Below, one piece after another: positions 16,709 through 27,172 of a DNA stretch of 64,000 nucleotides. Numbering within the stretch: position 1 is the stretch's first letter; every line of letters starts with the position of its first letter. Where the stretch lies: positions 62,001-126,000 of the forward strand of contig NZ_CAXUNP010000003.1 of the NCBI RefSeq assembly GCF_964252635.1, read 5' to 3'. The translations under genes were made by a program, and so were the position numbers. The stretch comes from Jatrophihabitans sp964252635 (GTDB lineage Bacteria; Actinomycetota; Actinomycetes; Mycobacteriales; Jatrophihabitantaceae). The notes beneath the pieces were generated by a model that had not been told where the DNA came from, made no database searches, and saw nothing but the letters and a program-made list of their open reading frames with translations.

Positions 16709-18043
16709 TCATTCCGGGGCGCGCTTCCTGCGTCGCAGGTGCGGGGCGCGCGCCGACAGCGGCCCGACCAGCCTCGGCCCGGAGAGCCGGCTCTCGAGGC
16801 GTCGCGCCTCGCGTTTCAGGGGCTGGGCGATGTACTGGCCGAGCAGCACCCCCGAGCTCAGCGCGATCAGGATCGCTGCCGCGTTGGCCAGCGCGAGCAG
16901 CCCACTGCTCTCCCCCGCGCCGAACAGCGCCAGGCCGCGGTAGATCGACAGGCCCGGCAGCAGCGGCACGATCGCGGCGGTGACCACGACCAGGGCCGGC
17001 ACCCGAGCCCGCCCGGAGACGGCCCAGCTGACGACGCCGATGACGACCGCTGCCACCCCCGACGCCCAGTTGGTGCCGACCCGGTTGTTCGCCGCGAGGT
17101 CGTACACGGCCATGGCCAGGGCACCGATCACCGCGATGGGCAGCAGCGCCCGGTACGGCACGTAGGACGAGAACGCGTACGCCGCCGCGGTCAGCGCCCC
17201 GCCGATGGCGAGCATGGGCAGGTCGGCGAAGCGCACCGAGCCGGGGTCGAGGGTGCCCAGGCCGATGTGCAGCACGCGGGCCAGCGTCAACCCCCCGCTG
17301 ACGCCGGCGATCGCCCCCGCCGTGGCGATGACCGCCTCGAGGATGCGCGCGCCGGACGTCAGCGGGAACCCGGTCAGCGCGTCCTGCACGGCGCCGAGGA
17401 AGCTCACGCCGGCCAGCAGCAGCACGATGCTCGCGGTGATGACCCGGCTGGGCGCGACGTCCAGGCCGGCCTTGGCGATGCCTGCCGCGAGCAACGTCGC
17501 GAACAGCCCGCCGGCGACCTGCTGGTAGAAGACCGGCCACCGCCGGCGGGACATGTAGCGCTGAATGACGTCGACCCCGACGGACCCGACGAACGCGATC
17601 CCGATCACCACCCAGTCACCGGCCAGCACCATGCCGATCCCAGCACCCATCACGCCCAGACCCAGCGTGACGGACCACTTGGGCCGGCTGTGGCCGGTCG
17701 AGGTGATGCGCTTGAGCCTCGTCGCCGCCTCCTCGCGGGTGACCCGCCCGGCGAGCAGGTCGCGCACCAGGTGATCGACCTGGGTGAGGTCGCCGAAGTC
17801 GACCTGCCGGTAGCGCACCTGACGCAGCTGGATGAGCGCCGGCTCGTCGGAGCGCGCCTGGTGGCTCATCGCCAGCTCGGTGAACGTGACGTCGGAGGTC
17901 GAGCCCCGCAGGCCGCAGGCGTAGGCGACGTTCTCCATCTGCGCCTTGACGTCGGACGCGCCGGCCCCGGACGACAGCAGCAGCTCGCCGATGCGCAGGG
18001 CGAGGTCCATCGTCCGGTAGATCTCGTTCGTCGTCTCGGCCAT
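16709..18043 (-). CDS. ThrE-type threonine/serine exporter
   Basis: A 444-residue membrane protein of the ThrE family, which exports threonine and serine by proton motive force. The N-terminal cytosolic domain (about residues 1-140) has the family features LLLSSGAGASDVKAQMENVA and TSDVTFTELAMS. About ten membrane segments follow, for example VVIGIAFVGSVGVDVIQ and LLPIAVIGALAMAVYDLA. The basic C-terminal tail ends in RRRKRAPE. The family's usual length is 450-490. It is co-directional with the threonine synthase-like gene, an arrangement that fits balancing of threonine pools. It is divergent from the MFS gene at 18091. Confidence 0.88.
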   Translation of the reverse strand: MAETTNEIYRTMDLALRIGELLLSSGAGASDVKAQMENVAYACGLRGSTSDVTFTELAMSHQARSDEPALIQLRQVRYRQVDFGDLTQVDHLVRDLLAGRVTREEAATRLKRITSTGHSRPKWSVTLGLGVMGAGIGMVLAGDWVVIGIAFVGSVGVDVIQRYMSRRRWPVFYQQVAGGLFATLLAAGIAKAGLDVAPSRVITASIVLLLAGVSFLGAVQDALTGFPLTSGARILEAVIATAGAIAGVSGGLTLARVLHIGLGTLDPGSVRFADLPMLAIGGALTAAAYAFSSYVPYRALLPIAVIGALAMAVYDLAANNRVGTNWASGVAAVVIGVVSWAVSGRARVPALVVVTAAIVPLLPGLSIYRGLALFGAGESSGLLALANAAAILIALSSGVLLGQYIAQPLKREARRLESRLSGPRLVGPLSARAPHLRRRKRAPE

Positions 18044-18090
18044 CGCGCGTCAGTGTGGCATCGGCATCCGAATTGGGTAACGGACTGCCC

Positions 18091-19521
18091 ATGCTCACGC
18101 CGCCCGAGAAGCCCGTGCACTGGAATGTCGACGACGTTGTCGTCACCGAGCCCGACGTCATCCGCAGGGCGATCGGCGCCGCAGCGATCGGCAACATCAC
18201 CGAGTGGTACGACTTCGGCGTCTACGCCTACTTCGAGCCGACGATCAAGAAGGTGTTCTTCTCCGGCCTCGGCGACACCGTCGGCACCGTGGCCACCTTC
18301 GGCCTGTTCGCGGTCGCGTTCCTGGTGCGCCCGTTCGGTGGGATGTTCTTCGGCCCGCTCGCCGATCGCATCGGCCGCAACAAGGTGCTCGCCATCACCA
18401 TGATCATGATGGCGGGCGGCACGTTCGTCATCGGCTGCATCCCGAGCCGGGCCAGCATCGGCATCGGGGCACCGCTGCTGCTGCTCGTCGCGCGTCTGCT
18501 GCAGGGCTTCTCGACCGGCGGCGAGTACGGCAACGCGATGACCTTCATCGCTGAGTACGCGCCGGACCGCAAGCGCGGGTTCCTCGGCAGCTGGCTGGAG
18601 TTCGGCACCTTCACCGGCTACCTGCTGGGCGCGGTGCTCGTCACCGTGGCGGACGCCGTCCTCACCGAGCACCAGCTGCTGACCTGGGGCTGGCGCATCC
18701 CGTTCTTCGTCGCCCTGCCGCTCGGCCTGGTCGGCGTCTACCTCAGGTCGAAGCTCGCCGACACCCCTGCCTACGCGGCGCTGGAGAAGGAGTCCGAGAA
18801 GCGGGAGAAGGACAAGGCCGGGAAGGACATCCGCACCCTGCTCCGGATCTGGCCGTTCCTGCTGGTGTGCATGGGCCTGGTCATCGTCTGGAACGTCACC
18901 AACTACATGCTGACGTCCTACATGCCGACCTACGTCAGCGACACCGTCCCGAACGCCCAGGGCGGCGGCGTCTCGTCGACCACGTCGCAGGTCCTGCAGA
19001 TCATCGTCATGGCCGTCGCGCTGTGCACGATCCCGTTCCTCGGGCGGCTCTCCGACCGGGTCGGGCGCAAGCCGATCGCGTGGACGGGTGTGGGCCTGCT
19101 GATCGTGCTGGCGTTCCCGATGGTGCTGCTCATCCAGGCCGGCAGCGTGATCGGGGTGTTCCTCGGCCTGCTCCTCATGGGCCTGGCGCTGATCTGCTTC
19201 AGCTCCACGATGCCGTCGACCCTGCCGGCACTGTTCCCCACCGAGGTGCGCGGTGCGGGGCTGTCCGTGTCGTTCAACGTGGCGGTGTCGCTGTTCGCGG
19301 GCACCACCTCGGTCGCGGTCGGTGGCCTCGTCGGGCTGACCGGTGACCTGAACTGGCCGGCGTATTACCTCATCGCCGCCGGGATCGTCGGTGCCGTGGC
19401 GCTGTGGTTCCTGCAGGAGCCCAACGGGCGCCGCATGTGGGGGTCGGCGCCGGCTGCCGGCTCGCAGGACGAGGCCCGCGAGGTCGTCGAACACCAGGAC
19501 CGGGAGGCCGTCCCCGCCTGA
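18091..19521 (+). CDS. MFS transporter, metabolite:H+ symporter (MHS) family
   Basis: A 476-residue twelve-helix transporter of the ProP/KgtP-like MHS family. Signature parts are IGNITEWYDFGVYAYF in helix 1, RPFGGMFFGPLADRIGRN (the MFS loop 2-3 motif) and RLLQGFSTGGEYGNAMTF in helix 4. The second half has GRLSDRVGRKPIAWTG. Members import compatible solutes, dicarboxylates or shikimate; the substrate is unknown. The frame is open from GTG 18055, but ATG 18091 seems the better start, with fewer unlike residues. A hydrophilic stretch between the halves contains charged EKESEKREKDKAGKD. It is followed after 17 bases by a Baeyer-Villiger-type gene. Confidence 0.85.
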   Translation: MLTPPEKPVHWNVDDVVVTEPDVIRRAIGAAAIGNITEWYDFGVYAYFEPTIKKVFFSGLGDTVGTVATFGLFAVAFLVRPFGGMFFGPLADRIGRNKVLAITMIMMAGGTFVIGCIPSRASIGIGAPLLLLVARLLQGFSTGGEYGNAMTFIAEYAPDRKRGFLGSWLEFGTFTGYLLGAVLVTVADAVLTEHQLLTWGWRIPFFVALPLGLVGVYLRSKLADTPAYAALEKESEKREKDKAGKDIRTLLRIWPFLLVCMGLVIVWNVTNYMLTSYMPTYVSDTVPNAQGGGVSSTTSQVLQIIVMAVALCTIPFLGRLSDRVGRKPIAWTGVGLLIVLAFPMVLLIQAGSVIGVFLGLLLMGLALICFSSTMPSTLPALFPTEVRGAGLSVSFNVAVSLFAGTTSVAVGGLVGLTGDLNWPAYYLIAAGIVGAVALWFLQEPNGRRMWGSAPAAGSQDEAREVVEHQDREAVPA

Positions 19522-19538
19522 GCGCGTAGGTTCACGCC

Positions 19539-21020
19539 ATGACGTCCAGGGTGGTCATCGTCGGCGCGGGCTTCGGTGGCGTGGCCGCGGCGGCCGAGCT
19601 GCTGCGCAACGGCTTCGACGACGTCGTGGTCCTGGAAGCAGCGCCCGGACTCGGCGGCACGTGGCACCACAACACCTATCCCGGTGCGGCCTGCGACGTG
19701 CCGAGCCATTTCTATTCCTATTCCTACGCGCAGCGGCACGACTGGTCGCGGTTCTGCTCGCCGCAGACCGAGATCCTGGGTTACCTGCAGTCCACGGCAC
19801 GGGACCTCGGCGTGGCCGAGCGGGTCGTCCCGAACACCTCGGTGACCGCGTGCCGTTGGGACGACGCCACAGCGTCCTGGACGGTCGACGCCGAGGGGCC
19901 GGACGGGCCCGTCACCTACACGGCGGCGTCGGTGATCATCGCCACCGGTCAGCTGAACCAGCCGGCCTACCCGCGCATCGAGGGCCGCGAGGACTTCGCC
20001 GGCCACAGCTTCCACTCGGCGCGGTGGGACCACGACTACGAGCTGCGCGGCAAGCGGGTGGCGGTCATCGGCACCGGGGCGAGCGCCGTGCAGTTCGTCC
20101 CGGAGATCGCGCCCGACGTCGCGGCCATGTCGGTCTTCCAGCGCTCGGGCAACTGGTTCCTGCCGCGTGAGCACACCGACTACAAGCCGTTCGTGCACAC
20201 CTTGTTCCGCCGGGTTCCGCTGCTGCACAAGCTGTTCCGCTTCGCGCTGTACTCCTACATGGAGTTCCTGACCGCGATGATCCGACACCCGCGAGCGCTC
20301 GGGTGGATCGGGCGCACCTGGTCGACACTGTTCATGCGCGGCCAGCTCACCGACCCCGAGGTGCGCCGCAAGGCGTGGCCCGACTACACCTTCGGCTGCA
20401 AGCGGGTGCTGTTCAGCTCGGCGTTCCTGCCCGCGCTGCAGCGCGACAACGTCGAGCTGGTGACGGACGCGATCACCGGCATGACACCTGCCGGGCCGCG
20501 CACCGCCGACGGCCGCGTCCACGAGGTCGACTGCATCATCTACGGCACCGGCTTCCGCACCACCGATTTCATGTTCCCGATGGCGGTCACCGGCCGCGCG
20601 GGTCGATCCCTGCGTGACGAGTGGGCGGGCGGCGCGCGGGCGCACCTCGGCATCTCGGTGAGCGGCTTCCCGTCGCTGTTCCTCATGTACGGCCCGAACA
20701 CCAACACCTCGGGTGGCTCGATCATCTTCTTCCTGGAGGGACAGGCCCGCTACGTCCGCCAGGCGCTGGAGCTGGCGCGCGAGCGGGGTGCCGCGGTCGA
20801 TGTCCGCCCCGAGGTGCAGCACGACGGGGACGTCCACACCCAGGAACGCTTCGCCGGCACGGCCTGGACGCGGTGCGACTCCTGGTACCGCAACGAGTCG
20901 GGCCGCATCGTCACCAACTGGCCGGGTTACATGCGCCAGTACGCCGCGGACACCCGCGAGCTCGACGTCACCGACTACGACCTGGTGCCGCGCCCGCCCT
21001 CGACGGTCCCGGTGAGCTGA
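19539..21020 (+). CDS. FAD-dependent Baeyer-Villiger-type monooxygenase
   Basis: A 493-residue class B flavoprotein monooxygenase. It has two Rossmann motifs: GAGFGGVAAAAEL (FAD) near the N-terminus and VAVIGTGASAVQFVP (NADPH). The Baeyer-Villiger fingerprint FxGxxxHxxxW is present between them as FAGHSFHSARW. Later signals are YGTGFRTTDFMFP and YGPNTNTSGGSIIFF. It inserts oxygen next to a ketone or oxidises soft nucleophiles; the natural substrate is unknown. It may be transcribed with the MFS gene 17 bases upstream. Its last 46 bases overlap the convergent HD gene. Confidence 0.88.
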   Translation: MTSRVVIVGAGFGGVAAAAELLRNGFDDVVVLEAAPGLGGTWHHNTYPGAACDVPSHFYSYSYAQRHDWSRFCSPQTEILGYLQSTARDLGVAERVVPNTSVTACRWDDATASWTVDAEGPDGPVTYTAASVIIATGQLNQPAYPRIEGREDFAGHSFHSARWDHDYELRGKRVAVIGTGASAVQFVPEIAPDVAAMSVFQRSGNWFLPREHTDYKPFVHTLFRRVPLLHKLFRFALYSYMEFLTAMIRHPRALGWIGRTWSTLFMRGQLTDPEVRRKAWPDYTFGCKRVLFSSAFLPALQRDNVELVTDAITGMTPAGPRTADGRVHEVDCIIYGTGFRTTDFMFPMAVTGRAGRSLRDEWAGGARAHLGISVSGFPSLFLMYGPNTNTSGGSIIFFLEGQARYVRQALELARERGAAVDVRPEVQHDGDVHTQERFAGTAWTRCDSWYRNESGRIVTNWPGYMRQYAADTRELDVTDYDLVPRPPSTVPVS

Positions 21021-21649
21021 GCCAACTCGGCCGTGACGTTGGCGCGGGCGGTCGCCTCCCACCGGGTGCGGCCCGGCTCGGACAGGTACAGGCGGGGTCG
21101 GTCGACCAGGGCGGACAGCACTGCGGCCCGGCCGGCGCGCCAGCTCTCGTCGTCGACCGCCGCGTACTCCTGGCGGACGGCGCCCACGTAGGCGTCGTAG
21201 TCCGACGGGTCGCCGGCCAGGATCGCCAGGTCGGCGTCGAGCAGCGCCGCCGCAACTTCGTCGGCGTCGGACGCGTCGTGGGTGAGGGTCGCGAGGACCA
21301 GGTCGACGACCGGCCCGACCCGATCAGGGTCGACGCCCGCGACCTGCAGCGCCGCACGTGTCCAGTCCGCGCTGGCCCGCTCGTCGTCGCCGGGACGGGC
21401 GTCGTAGACGACGTCGTGCGCGCAGGCCGCGAGCGCCACGTACGCCTGCTGTCGTCCGTCGAGACGCAGCGCGACGGCGAGGTCGGCACTGTCCCGCAGG
21501 ACCGCGGCCACGTGCGTCGCGGTGTGGTAGCGACGATGCGGCTCGGCGTACCTCCGCACGAGGTCCGCGGCGCTGACCCGCGCGGCGGACTCCTGACCGC
21601 CGAGGGCCACGACGGCCGCGACCCACGAGGACTCGACCGGTGATGCCAT
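20975..21649 (-). CDS. HD-domain predicted metal-dependent phosphohydrolase
   Basis: A 224-residue protein with HD-superfamily metal ligands: the His in RRYHTATHV, the adjacent HD pair in ACAHDVVYD and the later Asp in LLDADLAIL. This arrangement matches bacterial predicted HD phosphohydrolases of about 200 residues. It is soluble. The nucleotide or other phospho-substrate is not known. Its C-terminal codons overlap the end of the monooxygenase gene on the opposite strand by 46 bases, so both C-termini are constrained by each other's code. The ATG at 21649 agrees with the family start. Confidence 0.78.
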   Translation of the reverse strand: MASPVESSWVAAVVALGGQESAARVSAADLVRRYAEPHRRYHTATHVAAVLRDSADLAVALRLDGRQQAYVALAACAHDVVYDARPGDDERASADWTRAALQVAGVDPDRVGPVVDLVLATLTHDASDADEVAAALLDADLAILAGDPSDYDAYVGAVRQEYAAVDDESWRAGRAAVLSALVDRPRLYLSEPGRTRWEATARANVTAELAQLTGTVEGGRGTRS

Positions 21650-21710
21650 GTGTCGTGCCTACCACCCCGCGCCACCGGTACGCGCCGCGCCGAATGGGAA
21701 CCCTGGGTCG

Positions 21711-22199
21711 GTGAATCAGTTCTCCGCCACGACCGAGTCCGAGGCCGTCGTCGCTGCTGACCGCATGAGGATCTGGCAGGCCCTCACCGACCCGGTTCTG
21801 CTGCCGAAGCTGACGCCCCTGCTCACCCGCATCGACGCCGAGGGCGACCTGTGGCGCTGGCACCTGACCAGCATCTCGGCGCTGGGGGTCAAGATCGCCC
21901 CGGCGTTCACCGAACGGATGCACTTCACCGACGGCACCGACATCGTCTACGAGCACGAGGCGCCGCAGGGCACGGTCGAACGCACCGGCGCCGACGGCTG
22001 GTACCGGCTCTCCGACGTGGAGGGTGGCACGAGGTTGCAGATCAGCCTGACCCTCCACGTCGACCTGCCGCTGCCGCGCGCCTCCGGTCCCGCCGTGCGA
22101 GGCGTCATGAACACGACGATGGCCCGCACGGGCGACCGGTTCTCGGCCAACCTGCTGCGCCACCTGGGCGTCGACGACCCTCGCTCCGCGCGCCGCTGA
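21711..22199 (+). CDS. SRPBCC/polyketide cyclase-like protein
   Basis: A 162-residue START/SRPBCC-fold protein, starting at GTG 21711 (VNQFSATTESEAVV). The early part AVVAADRMRIWQALTDPVLLPKLTPLL is the usual beta1-helix pattern, and the long C-terminal helix contains TTMARTGDRFSANLLRHLGV. The fold has a hydrophobic cavity for lipids or polyketides, but it does not disclose the ligand. It ends one base before the Nudix gene, which overlaps an EthA-like gene, so the three form one transcription unit. Confidence 0.7.
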   Translation: MNQFSATTESEAVVAADRMRIWQALTDPVLLPKLTPLLTRIDAEGDLWRWHLTSISALGVKIAPAFTERMHFTDGTDIVYEHEAPQGTVERTGADGWYRLSDVEGGTRLQISLTLHVDLPLPRASGPAVRGVMNTTMARTGDRFSANLLRHLGVDDPRSARR

Positions 22200-22200
22200 C

Positions 22201-22731
22201 GTGGCGCCGCGCACCCGCCTGCCCAGCGCCGGCCTGCTGCTGTACCGCCTCGAACCGGCCGGCCTCGAGTTGCTGCTCGCTCACATGGGCGGCCCGCTGT
22301 GGGCGAGCAAGGACGACCGCGCGTGGACGGTGCCCAAGGGCGAGTACGACGACACCGAGGACGCGTACGCCGCCGCGCGTCGCGAGTTCGCCGAGGAGCT
22401 GGGCAGCGAGCCGCCCGACGGCGACCCGGTACCGCTCGGCGAGATCCGCCAGTCCGGTGGCAAGCGGGTCACCGCCTGGGCCCTGCCCGGCGACCTCGAC
22501 GTCACCACCGTGCAGAGCAACGACTTCGAGCTGGAGTGGCCGCCCCGTTCCGGCCGGACGCAGACCTTCCCCGAGATCGACCGGGCCGCCTGGTTCGACC
22601 CCGGCACCGCACGGAGCAAGCTGGTGACGGCGCAGTCGGCGTTCGTCGATCGCCTGGAGCAGGCACTGGCCGTCGGTAACCGGTACGGTGCGTCACAGAC
22701 ACCACGGCCCCCGCAGGAGGACCCACGATGA
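22201..22731 (+). CDS. Nudix hydrolase
   Basis: A 176-residue Nudix protein, GTG start. The Nudix box Gx5Ex7REUxEExGU is complete at GEYDDTED to REFAEELGSE and provides the Mg-binding glutamates. Upstream is the typical PSAGLLLYRL strand and the WTVPKGE entry to the box. The family cleaves nucleoside diphosphates linked to another moiety; NTP pyrophosphohydrolase or RNA-cap-like substrates are possible. The similarity to DUF/COG4119-type predicted Nudix proteins with LLLAHMGGPLWASKDDRAW is strong by memory. The stop overlaps the following ATG by 4 bases. Confidence 0.85.
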   Translation: MAPRTRLPSAGLLLYRLEPAGLELLLAHMGGPLWASKDDRAWTVPKGEYDDTEDAYAAARREFAEELGSEPPDGDPVPLGEIRQSGGKRVTAWALPGDLDVTTVQSNDFELEWPPRSGRTQTFPEIDRAAWFDPGTARSKLVTAQSAFVDRLEQALAVGNRYGASQTPRPPQEDPR

Positions 22732-24218
22732 CCGCTCCGCACACCGACGTCCTGATCATCGGCGCCGGCATCTCCGGGGTGGGAACGGCCTGCCACCTGG
22801 CCCGGGAGTGCCCGGACAAGACGGTGCGCATCCTCGAGCGTCGCGCGACCATCGGTGGCACGTGGGACCTGTTCCGCTACCCCGGCGTACGCAGCGACTC
22901 GGACATGTTCACCTTCGGCTTCAACTTCCGGCCGTGGAACGACACCAAGGTGCTGGCCGACGGAGAATCGATCCGGCACTACCTCAGCGACACGGCCGCC
23001 GAGTACGGCATCGAGGGGCTCATCGACTTCGACCGTCAGGTCGTCTCGGCGTCCTGGTCGAGCGCCGACAACCGGTGGACGGTCGAGACGCGCGACGCCG
23101 CGGGCGCGACGCAGACCTACACCGCCGGGGTCCTGGTCGCCGGCAGCGGCTACTACAACTACGACACCGGCTACCGGCCGGAATTCCCCGGCGAGACGTC
23201 GTTCACCGGGCCGGTCGTGCACCCGCAGCACTGGCCGGCCGACCTGGACTACGCCGGCAAGCGGGTCGTCATCATCGGCTCGGGAGCCACCGCCGTCACG
23301 CTGGTGCCGGCCATGGTGCCGGACGCCGCCCACGTCACCATGCTGCAGCGCTCCCCGACCTACGTGGTGTCACTGCCCGGCAACGACCGCATCTCCGGTG
23401 CCCTGCGCAAGGTCCTGCCCGACAGCGCGGTGTGGAAGCTCGCCCGCGCCCGCAACATCGCCGTGCAGCGAGGCACCTACGCGCTGGCGCGGTTGCGCCC
23501 GAACGTCATCCGCAACTTCGTGGTCAAGGGCGCCGAGAAGGCCCTCGACGGAGCGTCGGACGTCGCGAACTTCACGCCGTCCTACCAACCGTGGGACCAA
23601 CGCCTGTGCGTCGTGCCCGACGGTGACCTGTTCCGCGCCATCCGCAGCGGCAAGGCCGACGTCGTCACCGACCGCATCCGCAGGTTCACGGCCGAGGGCA
23701 TCGAGCTCGAGTCCGGCGACGTGCTGCCGGCCGACGTCATCATCGCGGCCACGGGCCTCGACGTGCAGCTGCTCGGGGGCGCCACCCTCGAGGTCGACGG
23801 AGAAGCCGTCGCGGTGAACGAGCGGCTCACCTACAAGGCGACCCTGCTCGAAGGCGTGCCGAACATGGCGCTGGTGTTCGGTTACATCAACGCCTCGTGG
23901 ACGCTCAAGGCCGACCTCGCCGGTGAGTACCTGTGCCGGGTGCTCACCCACCTCGACCGGCACGGGCTCACCACGTTCGTCGCCCACGGCGGCGCCGACG
24001 ACCACGGCGAGGGCTCGGTGCTCGGTGCGCTCAACTCCGGTTACGTCCGCCGCGGCGACCGGCACCTCCCCCGCCAGGGCTCACGGGGCCCGTGGCGGGT
24101 CACCAACGACTACCTGCGCGACGCGATCACCCTGCGCCACAGCTCGGTCGACGACGGCGTCCTCGAGTTCAGCACCCACGTGCCCACCCGACCGGCGCCC
24201 GAGCCCGCGGGCCGCTGA
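22728..24218 (+). CDS. ethA: EthA-like FAD monooxygenase
   Basis: A 496-residue Baeyer-Villiger monooxygenase that resembles mycobacterial EthA along its length. Shared features are VLIIGAGISGVGTA, GGTWDLFRYPGVRSDSDM, GSGYYNYDTGY, the fingerprint FTGPVVHPQHW and VIIGSGATAVTLVPA, then YQPWDQRLC and INASWTLKADL. EthA oxidises ketones and activates thioamide prodrugs such as ethionamide in Mycobacterium tuberculosis. In this host the role is likely ketone or lipid-derived carbonyl oxidation. No TetR-type ethR is adjacent, unlike in mycobacteria. It is translationally coupled to the Nudix gene through an ATGA overlap. Confidence 0.85.
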   Translation: MTAPHTDVLIIGAGISGVGTACHLARECPDKTVRILERRATIGGTWDLFRYPGVRSDSDMFTFGFNFRPWNDTKVLADGESIRHYLSDTAAEYGIEGLIDFDRQVVSASWSSADNRWTVETRDAAGATQTYTAGVLVAGSGYYNYDTGYRPEFPGETSFTGPVVHPQHWPADLDYAGKRVVIIGSGATAVTLVPAMVPDAAHVTMLQRSPTYVVSLPGNDRISGALRKVLPDSAVWKLARARNIAVQRGTYALARLRPNVIRNFVVKGAEKALDGASDVANFTPSYQPWDQRLCVVPDGDLFRAIRSGKADVVTDRIRRFTAEGIELESGDVLPADVIIAATGLDVQLLGGATLEVDGEAVAVNERLTYKATLLEGVPNMALVFGYINASWTLKADLAGEYLCRVLTHLDRHGLTTFVAHGGADDHGEGSVLGALNSGYVRRGDRHLPRQGSRGPWRVTNDYLRDAITLRHSSVDDGVLEFSTHVPTRPAPEPAGR

Positions 24219-24297
24219 CGCACCCGCCCGGGTTGCCGAGACCACTGCGCGACGCCCCCGAGCAGGTGTCCGTGCGGTGCGGGCTACGGTCGAAAAC

Positions 24298-24693
24298 ATG
24301 ACCGACGACATCCGCAAGATCGTGGACTCGGGCCTGAACGCGACCCTGGGCTTCCACTTCGCGGACGTGGGCGCCGATCGCGTCGAGCTGACCTGGACGG
24401 TCGGCCCGCAGCATCTGCAGCCGTTCGGCATCGTCCACGGCGGGGTGTACTGCTCGGCGGTCGAGAGCGCCGCCAGCATCGGCGCCGCGATGTGGTTGGG
24501 CGACCGCGGCCACGTGGTCGGCGTCGCCAACCACACGAACTTCCTGCACGCGGTCCGCGAGGGCACCTTGTCCGCCGTCGCGACCCCCATCCATCGCGGA
24601 CGCAGCCAGCAGCTGTGGCTCGTGGAGATCACCGACGACCAGCAGCGGGCCGTGGCCCGCGGCGAGGTACGACTGCAGAACCTGACCAGCTGA
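24298..24693 (+). CDS. PaaI-family hotdog thioesterase
   Basis: A 131-residue hotdog-fold thioesterase. The core signature LQPFGIVHGGVYCSAVESAAS holds the HGG motif on the central helix, and the following strand-rich segment is VVGVANHTNFLHAVREG, as in PaaI and DUF4442-type acyl-CoA thioesterases. It hydrolyses acyl- or aroyl-CoA in the cytosol; the acyl group is unknown. ATG 24298 is preceded by a purine-rich stretch (GGTCGAAAAC). It lies 79 bases after the EthA-like gene and a strong hairpin follows directly after its stop. Confidence 0.82.
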   Translation: MTDDIRKIVDSGLNATLGFHFADVGADRVELTWTVGPQHLQPFGIVHGGVYCSAVESAASIGAAMWLGDRGHVVGVANHTNFLHAVREGTLSAVATPIHRGRSQQLWLVEITDDQQRAVARGEVRLQNLTS

Positions 24694-24715
24694 CCCGGTC
24701 GACACCACGACCGGG
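24694..24715 (+). terminator. Intrinsic-type hairpin after the thioesterase
   Basis: CCCGGTCG (24694-24701) and CGACCGGG (24708-24715) form a perfect 8-bp stem around ACACCA, starting at the base after the TGA stop. No T-run follows, but position and stability suit a terminator that isolates gltA from the upstream genes. Confidence 0.6.
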
Positions 24716-24772
24716 CGGCCCGACCGACCAGCGCAGTAGGGTCGAAAAAGACTCGCCGCCGAGAGGGGACCC

Positions 24773-26071
<1,299 letters not shown>

Positions 26072-26074
26072 CCC

Positions 26075-27172
26075 GTGGCGTACGGGCTGGACAACCTGCC
26101 CTACGCGTCGGTCGTCGGCACCGACGGCCGGCGTCGCGCGGTCGTGCGCTTCGGTGACGACGTCCTCGACCTCACCCCGCTCGACAGCACGTTGTTCGCC
26201 GACGGCACCCTGGACGCGTTCCTGGGCGCCGGACGGCAGGCCTGGGCCGACGTCCGCGGACGCGCGCAGGAAACCATCGAGGCCGGTGACACGGCACTGA
26301 CCCCGCTGACAACCGTCCGCCCCGTGCTCGGCTTCGCGGTCGCCGACTACGTCGACTTCTACGCCTCGATCCACCACGCCACGAACGCCGGGCGAATCTT
26401 CCGTCCGCACGGCGACGCGCTGGCCCCGAACTGGACGGTGGTGCCGGTCGGCTACCACGGCCGCGCCGGCACCGTCGTCGCCTCGGGGACGCCCGTCGTC
26501 CGCCCCACCGGGCAGCTCGACGCGACGACGTTCGCGCCGACGCGGGCCCTGGACTTCGAGGCCGAGCTGGGCTTCGTGGTCGGCACACCGTCCACCGGCG
26601 CGGTCGGTGTCGCCGACGCCGACGAGCACGTGTTCGGGGTCTGCCTGCTCGACGACTGGTCGGCGCGGGACGTGCAGCGGTTCGAGACCCAGCCGCTGGG
26701 GCCGTTCCTGGGCAAATCCTTCGCCACGTCCGTCTCACCGTGGATTACCCCGCTCGCCGCGCTGCAGGACGCACGGTTCCCGTCGGTCCAGACGCCGGCC
26801 CCTGCGGACCACCTCCTCGACACCGGCAGGCACCGTCTGGGTATCGAGCTCACTGTGAGGGTCAACGACACCGTCCTGTGCCGGTCCAGCACCACTGACC
26901 TGCACTGGACCTACGCGCAGTTCGTCGCCCACCTGACGTCGAACGGGGCGCCGCTGCGGACGGGTGACCTGCTCGGGTCCGGCACGGTCAGCGGCCCCGA
27001 GCCCGGCTCGCTCGGCTGCCTGCTCGAGATGACCCGCAACGGTGCGGAGACGGTGTCGCTCGACGACGGCGGTGTGCGCACCTGGCTCGAGGACGGCGAC
27101 GAGGTCGTCATCACCGGGAGTGCCGGTCCGATCACGCTCGGTGAAGTCAGGGGTCGCGTTGCCGCCGGGTGA
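26075..27172 (+). CDS. fahA: Fumarylacetoacetase
   Basis: A 365-residue FAH-family hydrolase that splits fumarylacetoacetate into fumarate and acetoacetate, the last step of tyrosine/homogentisate breakdown. The active-site segment is DYVDFYASIHHATNAGRIFR, with the catalytic histidine, followed by VPVGYHGRAG, the metal site DFEAELGFVVG and LLDDWSARDVQRFE. The usual length is about 400-430; the shorter length reflects a trimmed N-terminal domain (DLTPLDSTLFADGTLDAFL). GTG start, 3 bases after gltA. The rest of the homogentisate pathway is not nearby. Its last 32 bases overlap the sigma factor gene. Confidence 0.88.
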   Translation: MAYGLDNLPYASVVGTDGRRRAVVRFGDDVLDLTPLDSTLFADGTLDAFLGAGRQAWADVRGRAQETIEAGDTALTPLTTVRPVLGFAVADYVDFYASIHHATNAGRIFRPHGDALAPNWTVVPVGYHGRAGTVVASGTPVVRPTGQLDATTFAPTRALDFEAELGFVVGTPSTGAVGVADADEHVFGVCLLDDWSARDVQRFETQPLGPFLGKSFATSVSPWITPLAALQDARFPSVQTPAPADHLLDTGRHRLGIELTVRVNDTVLCRSSTTDLHWTYAQFVAHLTSNGAPLRTGDLLGSGTVSGPEPGSLGCLLEMTRNGAETVSLDDGGVRTWLEDGDEVVITGSAGPITLGEVRGRVAAG

